From: Siphonodentalium dalli
Taxonomy: Eukaryota; Mollusca; Scaphopoda; Gadilida; Siphonodentaliidae
Direction of reading: 5' to 3'
Assembly: GCA_032622095.1 (NCBI GenBank)
Contig: CP136069.1
Location: 68,533,319-68,597,318 of the forward strand
Length of the DNA: 64,000 nucleotides
Shown here: piece after piece, positions 31,319 through 42,479 of the stretch
Numbering within the stretch: the first letter of the stretch is position 1
Layout: every line of letters starts with the position of its first letter
Notes under the pieces: generated by a model
Databases searched by the model: none
Told to the model about the DNA's origin: nothing
Seen by the model: the letters and a program-made list of their open reading frames with translations, nothing else
Program-made: the position numbers and the translations under genes

Positions 31319-32284
31319 ATTAGACCGGCCCCAGATGAGGGTAGTATCACACGAAAGGGTAGAAATTTTGACGCTATCTCCAATTATCCTATTTTTTTTA
31401 CCTTTTTAGTGTTTTTGACCTGCAAATTTCAGTATAATCAGGAAAACCAATAAAACAAGACAAATATCGAATAAAATATACTTGAATATCATATATTTAT
31501 TCTATCTGGGTTGCTTAACATAACTGATGTGCACTAAATGATATTCTCCAACACTTTTTGTGAACAATTCACGAAAATGACAAAAAAATGCATAAATTGC
31601 AGTGCTTTTTCAAAAAGGTTTTCCAGAAGATTTTCTATAAAATTTTCATTTTTTGGTATAAAGCTCTCAGTGGTGAATCAAAATTTTCAGCATTATATAC
31701 CTGATTCACTGATATCAACATCACAACCACTGATATCCAACAAGCCGAGATATTTTCAAAAACTTAACCCTCCCCCTAAAACTGATTTTCTATCTGAAAA
31801 TACCTGTCAAGTCTGAATAGTCCGTTTTGGTTCCGTTTTGTTAACCAATTCAGGGTCTTATCATATATCATGGAATTAGAATGTATCTGAGGAGGTTTAT
31901 GTTATGGGAGAGTCTATTTTGTTTAAATATTTGATTTCTTTTGGGTAAATTAGTTAAAATTTGGATTATTTTTAAGTAAACAAATTCTGAAAAATTCCCA
32001 TGACTTTGTCAGTTTTATGGATACAGCTGCACAGCATGCACCACAATAAGCATAAATTCATCCCCAATACCAGACATGAAATTCTATAATCATGTACCAG
32101 ACCAGAATTAAGAAATAAAGTAAAACTTAACCCAACCCCAAGATATAGTGTTCTTAATGCTTTAAATTTTATGCTTTATGCTACTGAACTTGAAAGGTTA
32201 TTCAGACTAGTTGATATAATTCATACCATATATTGAAATAGTACTGCCAACGGTTTATGCAATCTCATCTTCACTGTCGCTGTC

Positions 32285-32735
32285 AATTTCATCAAATGTG
32301 ATGGTATCAGTCAATAGGATTCATGTGCAACATCCATCTTCAGGGAAGAATGGTTCAAACAACTCAGGTTGCCTATCGGCCATCCATCCATGAAATGCTA
32401 CATCGAGAGTGGTTGATTTGGCAACGGTTGCAAGACTCCACTGTTTTGCTATCATGTTGGCTCGTTTTGACTGTAGAATTAAAGATTCCTCACATATCAG
32501 AAATATCAAGTACCGTCTGTTGATTCTCGAACTTCTGCTGGAACATTATCCACCTAGCTTGATTCATTTTTATCGAACGTTGATCATATAAGGCACATGC
32601 TAACTCCTCGAGTGTAGCAATTGTGTCACTGTCCAAAACCCAATTAATTCCCGAATAAGCCATGACTTCCATATATTTTAATCGTATTTCCAGCAACTTC
32701 CAGAAAAGTTTGATTTCCTTTTTGGAAGGTAATCA
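32285..32735 (-). pseudogene. decayed ORF in left foldback arm
   Basis: Minus-strand frames read INWVLDSDTIATLEELACAL, RSIKMNQARWIMFQQKFE and, after a frame change, CEESLILQSKRANMIAKQWS, FHGWMADRQPELFEPFFPED. The order (…LEELACALY… then PPCxxSLxxxxKRAN… then HGW… then FPED) recalls a multi-copy protein often annotated near mobile elements in invertebrate genomes. I know it only by this layout and give no function. Frameshifts show it is not functional. Confidence 0.5.
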
Positions 32736-32939
32736 TTACCCGTGAAGAACCCAATACGTGCATTCTTCTGTATATTTGACATCTCGATATCACCGACTTG
32801 AATCACCTGCCCATTAGCATCAAATTTGATCGACTATTGTCAGGGGGTTTAACGTTTCCTCCTTGTGCATAAATGCCATCAAGATGGAGAACTCTCTGAC
32901 ATGACCTCTCTATTGATTAATATGTCCTGGAGTTATTGT

Positions 32940-34400
32940 GGAAAGCGATAGCCACTCAGGTTACACAAGTACAAACAACCCACTAACATACAGTCACTCC
33001 ATATATACACATAAACACCACACCAATGACAAGTTAGTCACTCAATCTATACACATACACCTGACCCGTGACCATATAGTCATTCCAGGTATATCTATAC
33101 ACAACTTCATGATCATAAGTCAATCCTTGTATACCTATTCATCTCACCGTTGGCTATACGGTCACTCCCCGTATACCTATTCGCCACACCTATGGCCAAA
33201 TAGCTATTCAAGATAGACATATATACCCATTATTAAATGACCATAGAGTCACTCCAGGTATAAATATGCATCTCGTCAATGGCCATATAGCCACTCGCTT
33301 TATACACGTACAACCATGAGTCACCATTCAGGCACACCAGGTGATGATCATTCATGATCATACAGTCAATCATTGTATATCTATTCACCTCACCATTGGT
33401 CATGCGTCACTCCCTGTCTACATGTTCACCAAACCCATGGCAAAATAGCCACGCAAGATATACATATACTCCCCAACCATGACCATAGAATCACTCCAGG
33501 TAAACATATGCACCTCACTAATGGTGATATAGCCACTCACTTTCTACACATACCTCTCCATAACCATACAACCATACTTGTGTATACCCTTACACCCTAC
33601 ACATGACAATACAGCAATGCAGGTATACTCCTATATCTGACCCATGACCATTTAGTCACACCCTGAATACCTATTCACCACATTCATGATCATACCGTCA
33701 CTCTCTATATACCTGTTAACCTCACCATTGGCCACACAGTCACTCCCTGAAAACATATTCACCTCACTATTGGCCATACAGTCACTCACTGTATACCTGT
33801 TTGCCACATCAATAGTCATATAGCCACTCTTTATATACATATACATCTACACGTGACCACCCACACGCTCGTCAATGACCATCCAGCATACTCCAGGTAC
33901 ACATATGCACATAATGACTCTACTGTCATTGCATGCACACCTATATGAATTTACACATAGCTGCACATATATTTATCCATTCACCCCGCCCATGATCATA
34001 CAGACAACACATGTATACATATACACCCACATGTGACAATACAACCACACAAGTTACACCTGTACACCCCACCCATGACCATACAGTCACTCCATAGATA
34101 CACAAACACACATATGACCATGTAGCTACTCTCGGTATTAACATAAACCACATCAATGCCCATACAGCCACACTGCGTACACCTGTACTTGGTACACATA
34201 ACCATATAAATATATATAGTCACTCCCTGTATACCTATTCACCTCACACATGACCATACACTCACTCCTTGTATACCCATACATCTCACAATGGCCACCC
34301 CATTCAAGAACATATAGTTAAACATGTATACCCATTCACATCATTCATGACCATACAATAACTCCCTGTATACATACATACTCACCTCTTCCTATGACCA
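32940..34400. repeat. ~75-bp minisatellite core of the foldback element
   Basis: Roughly 20 degenerate units containing CATGACCATACAGTCACTCC, TGTATACCTATTCACCTCAC and ATGGCCATATAG variants. Long open frames over it (both strands) are repeat translations rich in YxHSPYT-like or MxI-like peptide. Confidence 0.85.
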
Positions 34401-35060
34401 CAACTCTCTGGTTGCCATCTTGACCTGCATGCTGTATCAAGTTGATCAATTTTTATCCTAATAGGCCAGAATAGCCACATATTATGATTCATTTCAATTC
34501 CGTTTCAAAATTCTGCCCATTTATTAAAAACAAATATAGCCAGTATCCCAAAAGAGGTTCTCGACAAAATTCCATAAGGCAACTTTAAAATTAATTTGTT
34601 ATGCCCCATAAGGAAATGGGACGACCAGAATAGAACATTTAGTTGTCAGTTGATTAGCTAACATGTATAATAACCAAGTGAGTCACAATTTGCTACATTT
34701 TCGGAACAGCAGATAATAACGTTCGTGATATAATTTATGTAAAAAATGGTTGCCATTTTGGAAGCCATTTTGTGTAATTTGGTTTATAAACACATTAATG
34801 TGACACATTTAAGGTAGATCAAAACAATAAACACCTTTCATACCAAAGCTAGTTACAATTTACTTTTTTTTCCCGATATTTATGTCAAGTTTGTGAGAGA
34901 AACATTCAATATTTCTGGTAATGTCAGTGGTGACAAATTAAGTAAAAATTAACCAAGGTGATACAGACATGTTAGTGTTCAATGTATAGAAGGCAGAATA
35001 GCCAATTTTATACATCAAACACAACTTGTAAGCGATTGCGGGGCACTCTGGGGAAATATC
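34401..35060. other. unique core segment of the foldback element
   Basis: No exon or repeat structure seen between the minisatellite and the right arm. Confidence 0.35.
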
Positions 35061-35064
35061 TTAT

Positions 35065-35520
35065 AATTACCTTTCATCATTTTCCGAAAAGGAAAAAAAC
35101 ACTTCTGGAAGTTGCTGGAAAGATGATCAAAATATATGGAAGTCATGGCTTATTTAGGAATGATTTGGGTTTTGGACAGTGACAGCTTAATACAATCGAG
35201 AAGTTAACATGTGCCTTATACATATATGGTCAACGTTCGAGAAAAGTGAATTAAGCTAGGTGGGTAATGTTCGAGCAGAAGTTTGAAAATCAGCAGAAGG
35301 TAGTTGATCTTTCTGCACTTCCACCATGTAAGGAATCTTTAATTCTTCACTTCAAACGAGCCCACATGATACCAAAAACAGTGGTGTCTTGCAACCATTG
35401 CCAAATCAACCACTCCCGATGTAGCACTTCATGGATGGACGGCCTATAGGCAACCTGAGTTGTTTGAACCAATCTTTCCTGAAGATGTTGCATAGAAATT
35501 CTATTGACTGATACCATCAC
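35065..35520 (+). pseudogene. decayed ORF in right foldback arm
   Basis: The mirror copy of the left-arm ORF: LLEVAGKMIKIYG, TIEKLTCALYIYG, VVDLSALPPCKESLILHFKR, AHMIPK and then a frame change to HGWTAYRQPELFEPIFPED. It contains different frameshifts from the left arm, so both copies decayed separately after the inverted structure arose. Confidence 0.5.
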
Positions 35521-36558
35521 ATTTGAACAAATTGACAGTGACAGTGAAGATGAGATTGTATAATCCGTTGGCAGTTCTATTACAATATATGGTATGAATT
35601 ATATCCACTAGTCTGGTGACCAGTTTCGAGTTGAGTAGCATATAGCATAGAATTGAAAGCATTAAGAACACTATCTTGGGGTAGGGTTAAGTTTAACTTT
35701 ATTTCATATCTCTGGTCTGGTACATGATTATAGAATTTCATGTCTGGTACTGGGGATGAATTTATGCTTATTGTGGTGCATATTTTGCAGCTGTATCCTT
35801 AAAACTGATGAAGTCATGGGAATTCTTCAGTAATTTTTCACTTAAAAATAATCCAAACTTTAGCTAATTTACCCAAATAAAATCAAATATTTAAACAAAA
35901 TAGACTCTCCCATAAAATAAACCTCCTCAGATAAATTATAATTCCATGATATATGATAAGACTGTGAATTGGATAACAAAACGGAACCAAAACGGGCTAT
36001 TCTGACTTGACAGGTATTTTCAGATAGAAAATCAGTTTTTGGGGAGAGGGTTAAGTTTTTGAAAATATCTCGGCTTGTTGGATATCAGTAGTTATCCTGT
36101 TGATATCAATGAATCAGGTATATAATGCTGAAAATTGTGATGCACCACTGAGATCTTTATACCAAAAAATGAAAATTTTATAGAAAATCTTCTGGAAAAC
36201 TTTTTTGAAAAAGCACTGCAAATTATGCATTTTTGTGGCATTTTCGTAAATTTTTCACAAAAATTGTTGGAGAATATCATTTATTGCACATCAGTAATGT
36301 TAAGCAACCCAGATAGAATAAATATATGATATTCAAGTATATTTTATTCGACATTTGTCTTGTTTTATTGGTTTTCCTGATAATACTGATATTTGCAGGT
36401 CAAAAACACTAAAAAGGTCAAAAAAATATATATTCCACCTGCTCCGCCCTGGATACCTCAGTGTTTTAGAACCCCCATGGGGCAAGGATAATTGGAGATA
36501 GCGTCAAAATTTCTACCCTTTCGTGTGATACTACCCTCATCTGGGGGCCGGTCTACAT

Positions 36559-36868
36559 ATCATGGCGCAGAATAGTATAAATTTGGTGAATATCGGCGCT
36601 AAACTATTTGGCATCTTTAATACACACCATTATACTCCTCTTAACATGGATTATGTATATACGTATATACAAATAAAAGTCATCCATTGTGTTGCCCCTC
36701 TCCCTTTTTGTCTCGGACACCAACAACGTCACTTTAGAATATTTTAACATGCACCATTATCTTCCTCGTAAATATATGACACCCCTTTGGAGCCATGCAT
36801 CTAAATGGTTCTCCGTTAATTTCTGTTGAAAATAGACAGACATTCCCAAATATAGCTATATAAATTAG
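36559..36868 (-). repeat. family A satellite block, right of the foldback element
   Basis: The minus strand shows ACGAGGAAGATAATGGTGCA and TGGAACC..TTTAGATGCATGGC-like units. It ends at about 36868 with TATATTTGGGAATGTCTGTC, the Helitron-like 5' signature seen at 509 (minus strand). Confidence 0.6.
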
Positions 36869-37300
36869 CAAATAACACTGTAGTATAGACGTTTGAACAG
36901 GAACTTGCTGTTTGCAGGTGGTCAGTTGCCCAGTTGGCAGATTGCGTCTGTTCTATTGAAATTAATGGGGGTCCATATGGCTCCAAAGGGGTACAACAGG
37001 AGTAACATTTTACGATGAAGAAATGGTGCAGAATAAAATGTATTAAATTGACCCTGTTGGTGTGATCGTTATGGTGGCGCGTGCGTGGTGTATATTAGAT
37101 AGTGTTCATTGTATGTATTTTGTCTCATACATGGGGGGCGAAACTACACACACGTACCAAGTTTCGTCCCGATCGGTCGAGAATCGTAGATTTGTATAAA
37201 TGACAAACAGACAAACAGACAAACAAACAGACAGACAGAGGTCTTCAAAATATATATGAGATATATATATATATTTTTTTTTAAATGTGCATATAGTGTC
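36869..37300. repeat. (ACAG)n-bearing repeat fragment
   Basis: Contains ACCAAGTTTCGTCCCGATCG then GACAAACAGACAAACAGACA and GGTCTTCAAAATATATATGAG. Read on the minus strand this is CTCATATATATTTTGAAGAC plus (TCTG)n, resembling the Helitron 5' ends at 28827 and 30200. The family is uncertain. Confidence 0.4.
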
Positions 37301-37329
37301 CTAAGTGCGACGTCAGAATACAGCGGCCA

Positions 37330-37612
37330 TTCGAGCTTCCTTTTTGGGGTTGCTTCGGTGGCCGTGTTGTATTGACGTCGGACTTTGAGTCGCAAGGCGC
37401 GCTCGCCGTCGGGCCGGGGTTCGAATCCCACCCAATCCAAACAAAAAATTTGCACTGTCTCAAAAATCAAATTTGCTTCTAAAAATAGGCACCTGGTGTG
37501 TTGTATAGTCCAAGCATGTTCTAAGGGCCAGCTCGGCTCGGCATGTTTCGGAGACAATAAATATAACATTGCTACTGTGCTATATCTCCTATATATATAT
37601 ATATATAAATAT
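37330..37612 (+). mobile_element. tRNA-derived SINE
   Basis: The head has a TGGCCGTGTTG box-A-like string, GAGTCGCAAGGC, and a clear box B, GGGGTTCGAATCCCACCC (about 37417-37434), as in Leu/Ser-type tRNAs. A ~170-bp unrelated body follows and ends near a (TA)n tail at about 37590-37606. A box A / box B Pol III promoter followed by a non-tRNA body and a simple repeat tail defines a SINE. Just upstream, GACGTCAGAATACAGCGGCCA is an inverse of the box A region, so there may be a partial inverted second head. Confidence 0.65.
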
Positions 37613-37649
37613 GTTTTGCGCTTATTTCCGCCAAATTGATACATATTCT

Positions 37650-38345
37650 TCTCCATGATACGCGGAATCCAATCGTGTGGTTTGAAGACATCACATTGGT
37701 GCCCTTTGGTGAGGGGATGGGACTACATTCGAAAAGAACATGGTTAGTCGCCGAAATCCACCAACTTATAAAGCAATCTCCGTGATATGAGGATTCTGAG
37801 TTGTGTTGTATAAAAATGTCAAAACTGGCGGCGTTCGATTCAGAGTTTGGGGGAGTGGAGGGGTACCAAAATTGACAACCATATTTTTAGCGCAGATTTC
37901 CACCAAATTGAAAAAATATTATTGTCTTCTCCATGACACATTGACTCTAATTGTGTAGTTTAAATATTCCACATTAGTGCCGTTTGGGTCAGGGATAGGG
38001 AGATGAAGGGAAATAACATTGATAAGAACATTTTAGCCGCTTATTTCCACACAATTATCATTAGTCATCTCCACGATACGAGGAATATAATAATGTGGGT
38101 TAAAGAAACCAAAGTGGCCCTATTGTAGTCAGTGGAGGGGGCGCCACAAATTGCATGAAAATTTTTTGTCGCCGATATTTACCAAATCTAATTATATAAT
38201 CACCATTTATACATGGAATCTAATGGGATGGGTTAAAAGTCGGCGTCGTAGCTGAGGTACTAGGGATTGGGACATGATGGCAACAGCATGCATGGATGAA
38301 ACATTTTATCGCCAATTATTACCAAAATTAAATACATGTAAGGGT
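37650..38345 (+). repeat. family A satellite block, plus orientation
   Basis: Five units of ~140 bp, each with a variant of CCACCAAATT...CTTCTCCATGATACGAGGAATC, then GTGTGGGTTAAAGA, then CACATTGGTGCCGTTTGGGT. Confidence 0.75.
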
Positions 38346-39340
38346 GATTCTCCATTAAATGAACAATTTCGTCCAGAAAATTCTGGGGGGAAAAAGTTTG
38401 TCACATGCCGATGAATTTTATGTGAGTATGTAGCACAGATATTGGTGACCACGAACATGACATTTGGCAAAATTATAGGGCCAGGTCAAGGTCAATCAAG
38501 GTCGTTCATTACAGCATGTGCCAATGACGGTTTTTTTTTTGGTTTAATCAGGGCAACGTCATTGTCAAATTCGCTCTTTCTCCAAAACTTGTGTTTAATT
38601 CGAATATCATGATTATTGGAAACCAAACAAAATTGAACCACTTTGTTGACATGTGCCCTTTAATAGTTGAATTGTCGTTATGAGTATATATTGTTTGAGT
38701 AGCCGATGATGTATCCGTCCAAACGACGTATTGTGTAGCTCCGCACGTTGAGACGTCTATGAGATACAGCCATTTGAATATACGTGGTGGAAATTGATGT
38801 GCTTTGTGGGCGTGACTTAGAGTTCAAACTCTCTAAGAGGTCAACGAATACAGGCGTTCAGATATGATAATTGGAAACAGATTTTGATCGCATAAAAGGC
38901 GATTCCTACCAAGTCGGGCATGCCCTGGTCCCTCGTACACTTGGTTTGACGCCAAACGATCGAGGAACTCTGATGTAGACAACGTGAACATACGTCAATC
39001 AAAGTCTGTTCCACAAGGGGTTCGCCAAATTTCAATGATAATTTAGAGTAGAAAACATTGTCGATGGATTTCTCTTACATGTTTCCAGATATTGAACTGA
39101 AATTTGGTATTTAGGGGTTTCTCGGTGCGCTCAATCAGATAGAATTGTCAGTGAGATATTCTGATGGTCCAAAATGTGTATTTTGACGCCGTTGCTATAA
39201 CACACGAGCCGGAAATCGCCCCGCAGGCAGAACGATTGTTGAAAAGTACGGAAATATTTGACTTCCAACTGTCATCTGCTTCTCACTGAGATTGTTTGAT
39301 GTAAACGTCAATCCATTTAGAAAATTCGTTAGATTCCGTT
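38346..39340. other. no recognisable feature
   Basis: About 1 kb without supported exons or repeat structure. Confidence 0.35.
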
Positions 39341-39400
39341 GATCACCCCCCCCCCCCATACCACCACCATTCATTCACTCACCCCCCCCCCCCCCGATTG
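39341..39400 (+). repeat. paired poly-C tracts
   Basis: Two C runs (about 13 and 15 bases) separated by ATACCACCACCATTCATTCA + CTCA. Confidence 0.85.
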
Positions 39401-39525
39401 TATATAAACGCACTAAAACTAATCCATATGTCATATTTGTTCTTTTTATCTACACCCAGATCATCCATTAACATGTTTTATTTGTTTGATCGTTTTTGCG
39501 TCTCTGGATATTTCAAAATTAAAAT

Positions 39526-40335
39526 TGCGTCATTACCCAAACAGAAGGAGTGTTTGGGTAATGACGCGTTTGGGTAATGACGATTTTCGTTTCAGCGCGC
39601 TCTTATTTAAGAAATAAAGGCCATGGATTTATTTTGTCATTTAATATACTTATTAAGTAACTTTCTTTGGTCGTAACATATATCAATATACCATAATATC
39701 ATTTGGACCATATTCATTGGCAACCAAACTGGTTTCAAGCGACAAATCGCTAGAAAATTCGCAAGATTGTCAAGATGTAGCAAAATTCAAAGGGTTGCGG
39801 GTGTACTCCGTTGATGCCCCGTTTGCGCGGAGTTAGAAAAGACGGGAAAAGTCGCGTGCGGCGATCTGAATAAACCGATTTTTTTCGTGGTACAATCGGA
39901 AAAAGTAGAATTGTACCACAAAACTGGAACGAGATAGCCATGGTAACTCGGGCCACTGGCCAATCAGAACATGGCTTTTAAGCATAGTTAGGCAGGGTCG
40001 TATTACAAATTTTGAATATCCATCACCTATGAAAATGAACTAGTTTATGAACAAACAACCGCTGTGAGCTTTCGAAAAAAACTTTTAATCGTTCGCCTAC
40101 AGCATGTAACATTCAAATGGTCTGCGTTTGTGTAATGACGCTGAATAAACCTACGCTAGCAATTTCTAGTTTCAAAGGTTGATTTTGAAAAATTATTCAA
40201 GGAAACATAACCTGGGTTTATTTTTTCTAGACATTAAAGGATATTTACTCCACGATGCAACCATAGATATGAACAAGCTATGTTTCTGGTGAAAATATCA
40301 GCCGTCTTTATCGTGCGTTTGGGTAATGATTCTAT
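39526..40335. repeat. recurring GTTTGGGTAATGACG motif
   Basis: GCGTCATTACCCAAAC at 39528 pairs with GTTTGGGTAATGACGCG at 39551 across a short loop, and the motif repeats directly at 39567. Weaker copies are at 40130 (GTTTGTGTAATGACG) and 40317 (GTTTGGGTAATGAT). These could be termini of a small TIR element with internal repeats. Confidence 0.5.
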
Positions 40336-42080
40336 ATAACGGGACATGATTTTGGAAGACTTCACATGCTTTCCACTAACTAAATATTTAATTTCATAAA
40401 AATTATACGAATTGCATGGCGTTCAGTGCAAATTTCCGCACAAGAATATTAATTGGTTTAAAGATAAATCGTTCGGTGGCGAATGGGAACAATCAGGGAA
40501 GTTGAATGCCTTTGATTTAATTGGGACATGCTGGTTCGGGGTACGTAGCCTGTAATATTCACATGGCATATATCTTGTCACACGTCCATACTAAACCCGA
40601 AATGTCTCTAATAAATGCCTGTATCGTGAGCTACAAGATCATTACCATCACTTTTATGTATGGTGGCCATTGTTTTTCATAGGATAAACTAATAACGCAG
40701 GACATGGGTTTGCTCATTCACGGTAGAATCACCCGTAAGCATCCCCATGGGTCAAATGATGTGGTTCAAAGTTGGCAGAGCGATGCCAGTTATTTGCTCT
40801 AAATTTAAAGTCACTTGAACACTTATATCCTCGCAACTGTCTATGGATAATGGGAAGATATGACTGATCCGACTGGTTTAACGGTTTTATGATACACAAC
40901 AATTATATTTAATATCTTTGTAGACACACCTGGTCAAGTGGTCCAGCTCATTTGCTATGTTGGCGGGTCCTGCTAAACTGGCATGATTCTGGTAGGGAAA
41001 ATCGATGCTGTTACAAAAGTACCGTTAATTTATCTCAAGTTGCCATGTTTACGGTGTTTTCCTAACCTGAACGAATCGAGGAAATACCATAATGTTATAA
41101 AATATTTGAATAATGAGTGTGTTGGTTGTTGCAAACCGATCATAATATATAATGATTATGCATGTCGTTTTGCAACCGCCAGATCAGCCATCGTTAAAAT
41201 ATTGTTAAGTATATCGGTTCTTGAATGTTTAAACTAACATGCCTCATTCGAACATCCATTTATTTGTCTACGCAATTTGGCGCGACGGATACGGCAGGTC
41301 GAAAAATAAACGAACTATTGATTTACCAGCTTCGTATGCCGGAAGTCAAACAAACGCTCTTTATTTCTACCATATCAGGAATAGACTACCACGGAACGCT
41401 CTTTTCTGTTCAATGTCGTGCAATGGCTGGTTTTCATTACTTCAATGCGTCTTTTTGGGTTAAATAATGCTCGTAGAAAGGTAGTTCAGATATGTATCGA
41501 CCTATTTCGATACTGAGAAAAATTCAAAAGCGAATAATATTATGCGTATTTTGGAGCGCAAACAGCCATGTAGCTTTAACATAGCTACTGACTTTTCTTT
41601 GATTCGTCCAGATTAGCCAAACACCGCGAAAATGACAATGTTAGACAAACTAACTGTACCTTTTCTTAACACCATCAGTTCCCCCCCCCCCAACATCATA
41701 TCAATTCAGCAGGACCAAACAGCACCATATACATTTAGCAGGACCATTTGGCCAGGGGTTGTAGATTCATCTCATCATGGCGTATGGGCATGCAGATCTT
41801 CCAAGAGCTCAAATATCTGAAAACAAAAGTGACATGAAATTGTTATCAAATAAATAAATAGTTTGTATATACATGTAGGTACGGACACTTCACACTAGCT
41901 TGGTATTTCTAATATTATTAATATTTATTTATTATATTTTATTTTATTTTTTTTCTCGTACTTCCAAATAATTCACTGACATGAGCGATATAGTAAAACT
42001 ATTTGTAATACATGAAATAATTTGGAACATTTCGCAATCGACATTTTTAAACGACATTATTATAACAATTTATTTCCCCT
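40336..42080. other. no recognisable feature
   Basis: About 1.7 kb. Two overlapping plus-strand frames of 75-80 codons at 41225-41467 have no recognisable motif. Positions 41553-41580 share GAGCGCAAACAGCCATGTAG-like sequence with 45777-45803. Confidence 0.35.
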
Positions 42081-42479
42081 CACACTAGATGGTTTCAATA
42101 CTGGGTGTGGATGTGCCTAGAATTAAATTAATATATTAACATTACTGTTGTATGGGCGTGTTAATAACTTGATAAATCAATTTATAACGATGATGATTTA
42201 TTCTTTTGGTTCAAAACAATCGAGAGTGATGCAAGGGAAGTTACTCACACAGACATTCGTTTTCTCTACAATTCGTACTACGTAATTGCGTACCAACATA
42301 CACTACACTCTTCCCTCTCTTGCACAAAAGAAATACATGAAAAATCAAACATTACTCATGTCTAACTTTTGACCAACAGAACCAAATGTTAGAATACAGA
42401 ATGCAAAATAGTTCAGACATGGTACTATTTATAATATATGGTATAGGTGCCACCTATTAGGTGGTATATATATGACCCT
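42081..42479 (-). other. possible Gypsy 3' UTR/LTR region
   Basis: Directly downstream of the integrase C-terminus on the minus strand, where an LTR would be expected. There are TATA-like strings but no second LTR copy for comparison, so the boundaries cannot be placed. Confidence 0.25.

Larger units (their letters stand above)
31321..36555. mobile_element. 5.2-kb foldback-type element with ~1.4-kb inverted arms
   Basis: The left arm begins TAGACCGGCCCCAGATGAGG and the right arm ends with its complement (CCCTCATCTGGGGGCCGGTCTA). Arms extend to about 32735 and from about 35065. The two arms remain similar throughout, with many point differences. CAT at 31318-31320 and 36556-36558 fits a 3-bp target duplication inside a family A unit. 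The core (32740-35065) is mostly a minisatellite. The inner parts of both arms carry decayed copies of one protein-coding sequence (see separate entries). The layout recalls Drosophila FB or other foldback elements, but the superfamily is unknown. Confidence 0.8.

Noticed and set aside
33000-34230. Several open frames on both strands in the foldback core
   Set aside because: All are translations of the ~75-bp minisatellite.
31538-36280. Matching small ORFs in the two foldback arms as a conserved gene
   Set aside because: They match because the arms are inverted copies; substitutions do not clearly favour silent sites by eye, and one is truncated. Only the inner-arm relic has protein-like motifs.
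41225-41467. Two overlapping 75-80 codon plus-strand frames as an exon
   Set aside because: No motif, no convincing splice borders, and overlapping frames of equal length argue for chance.
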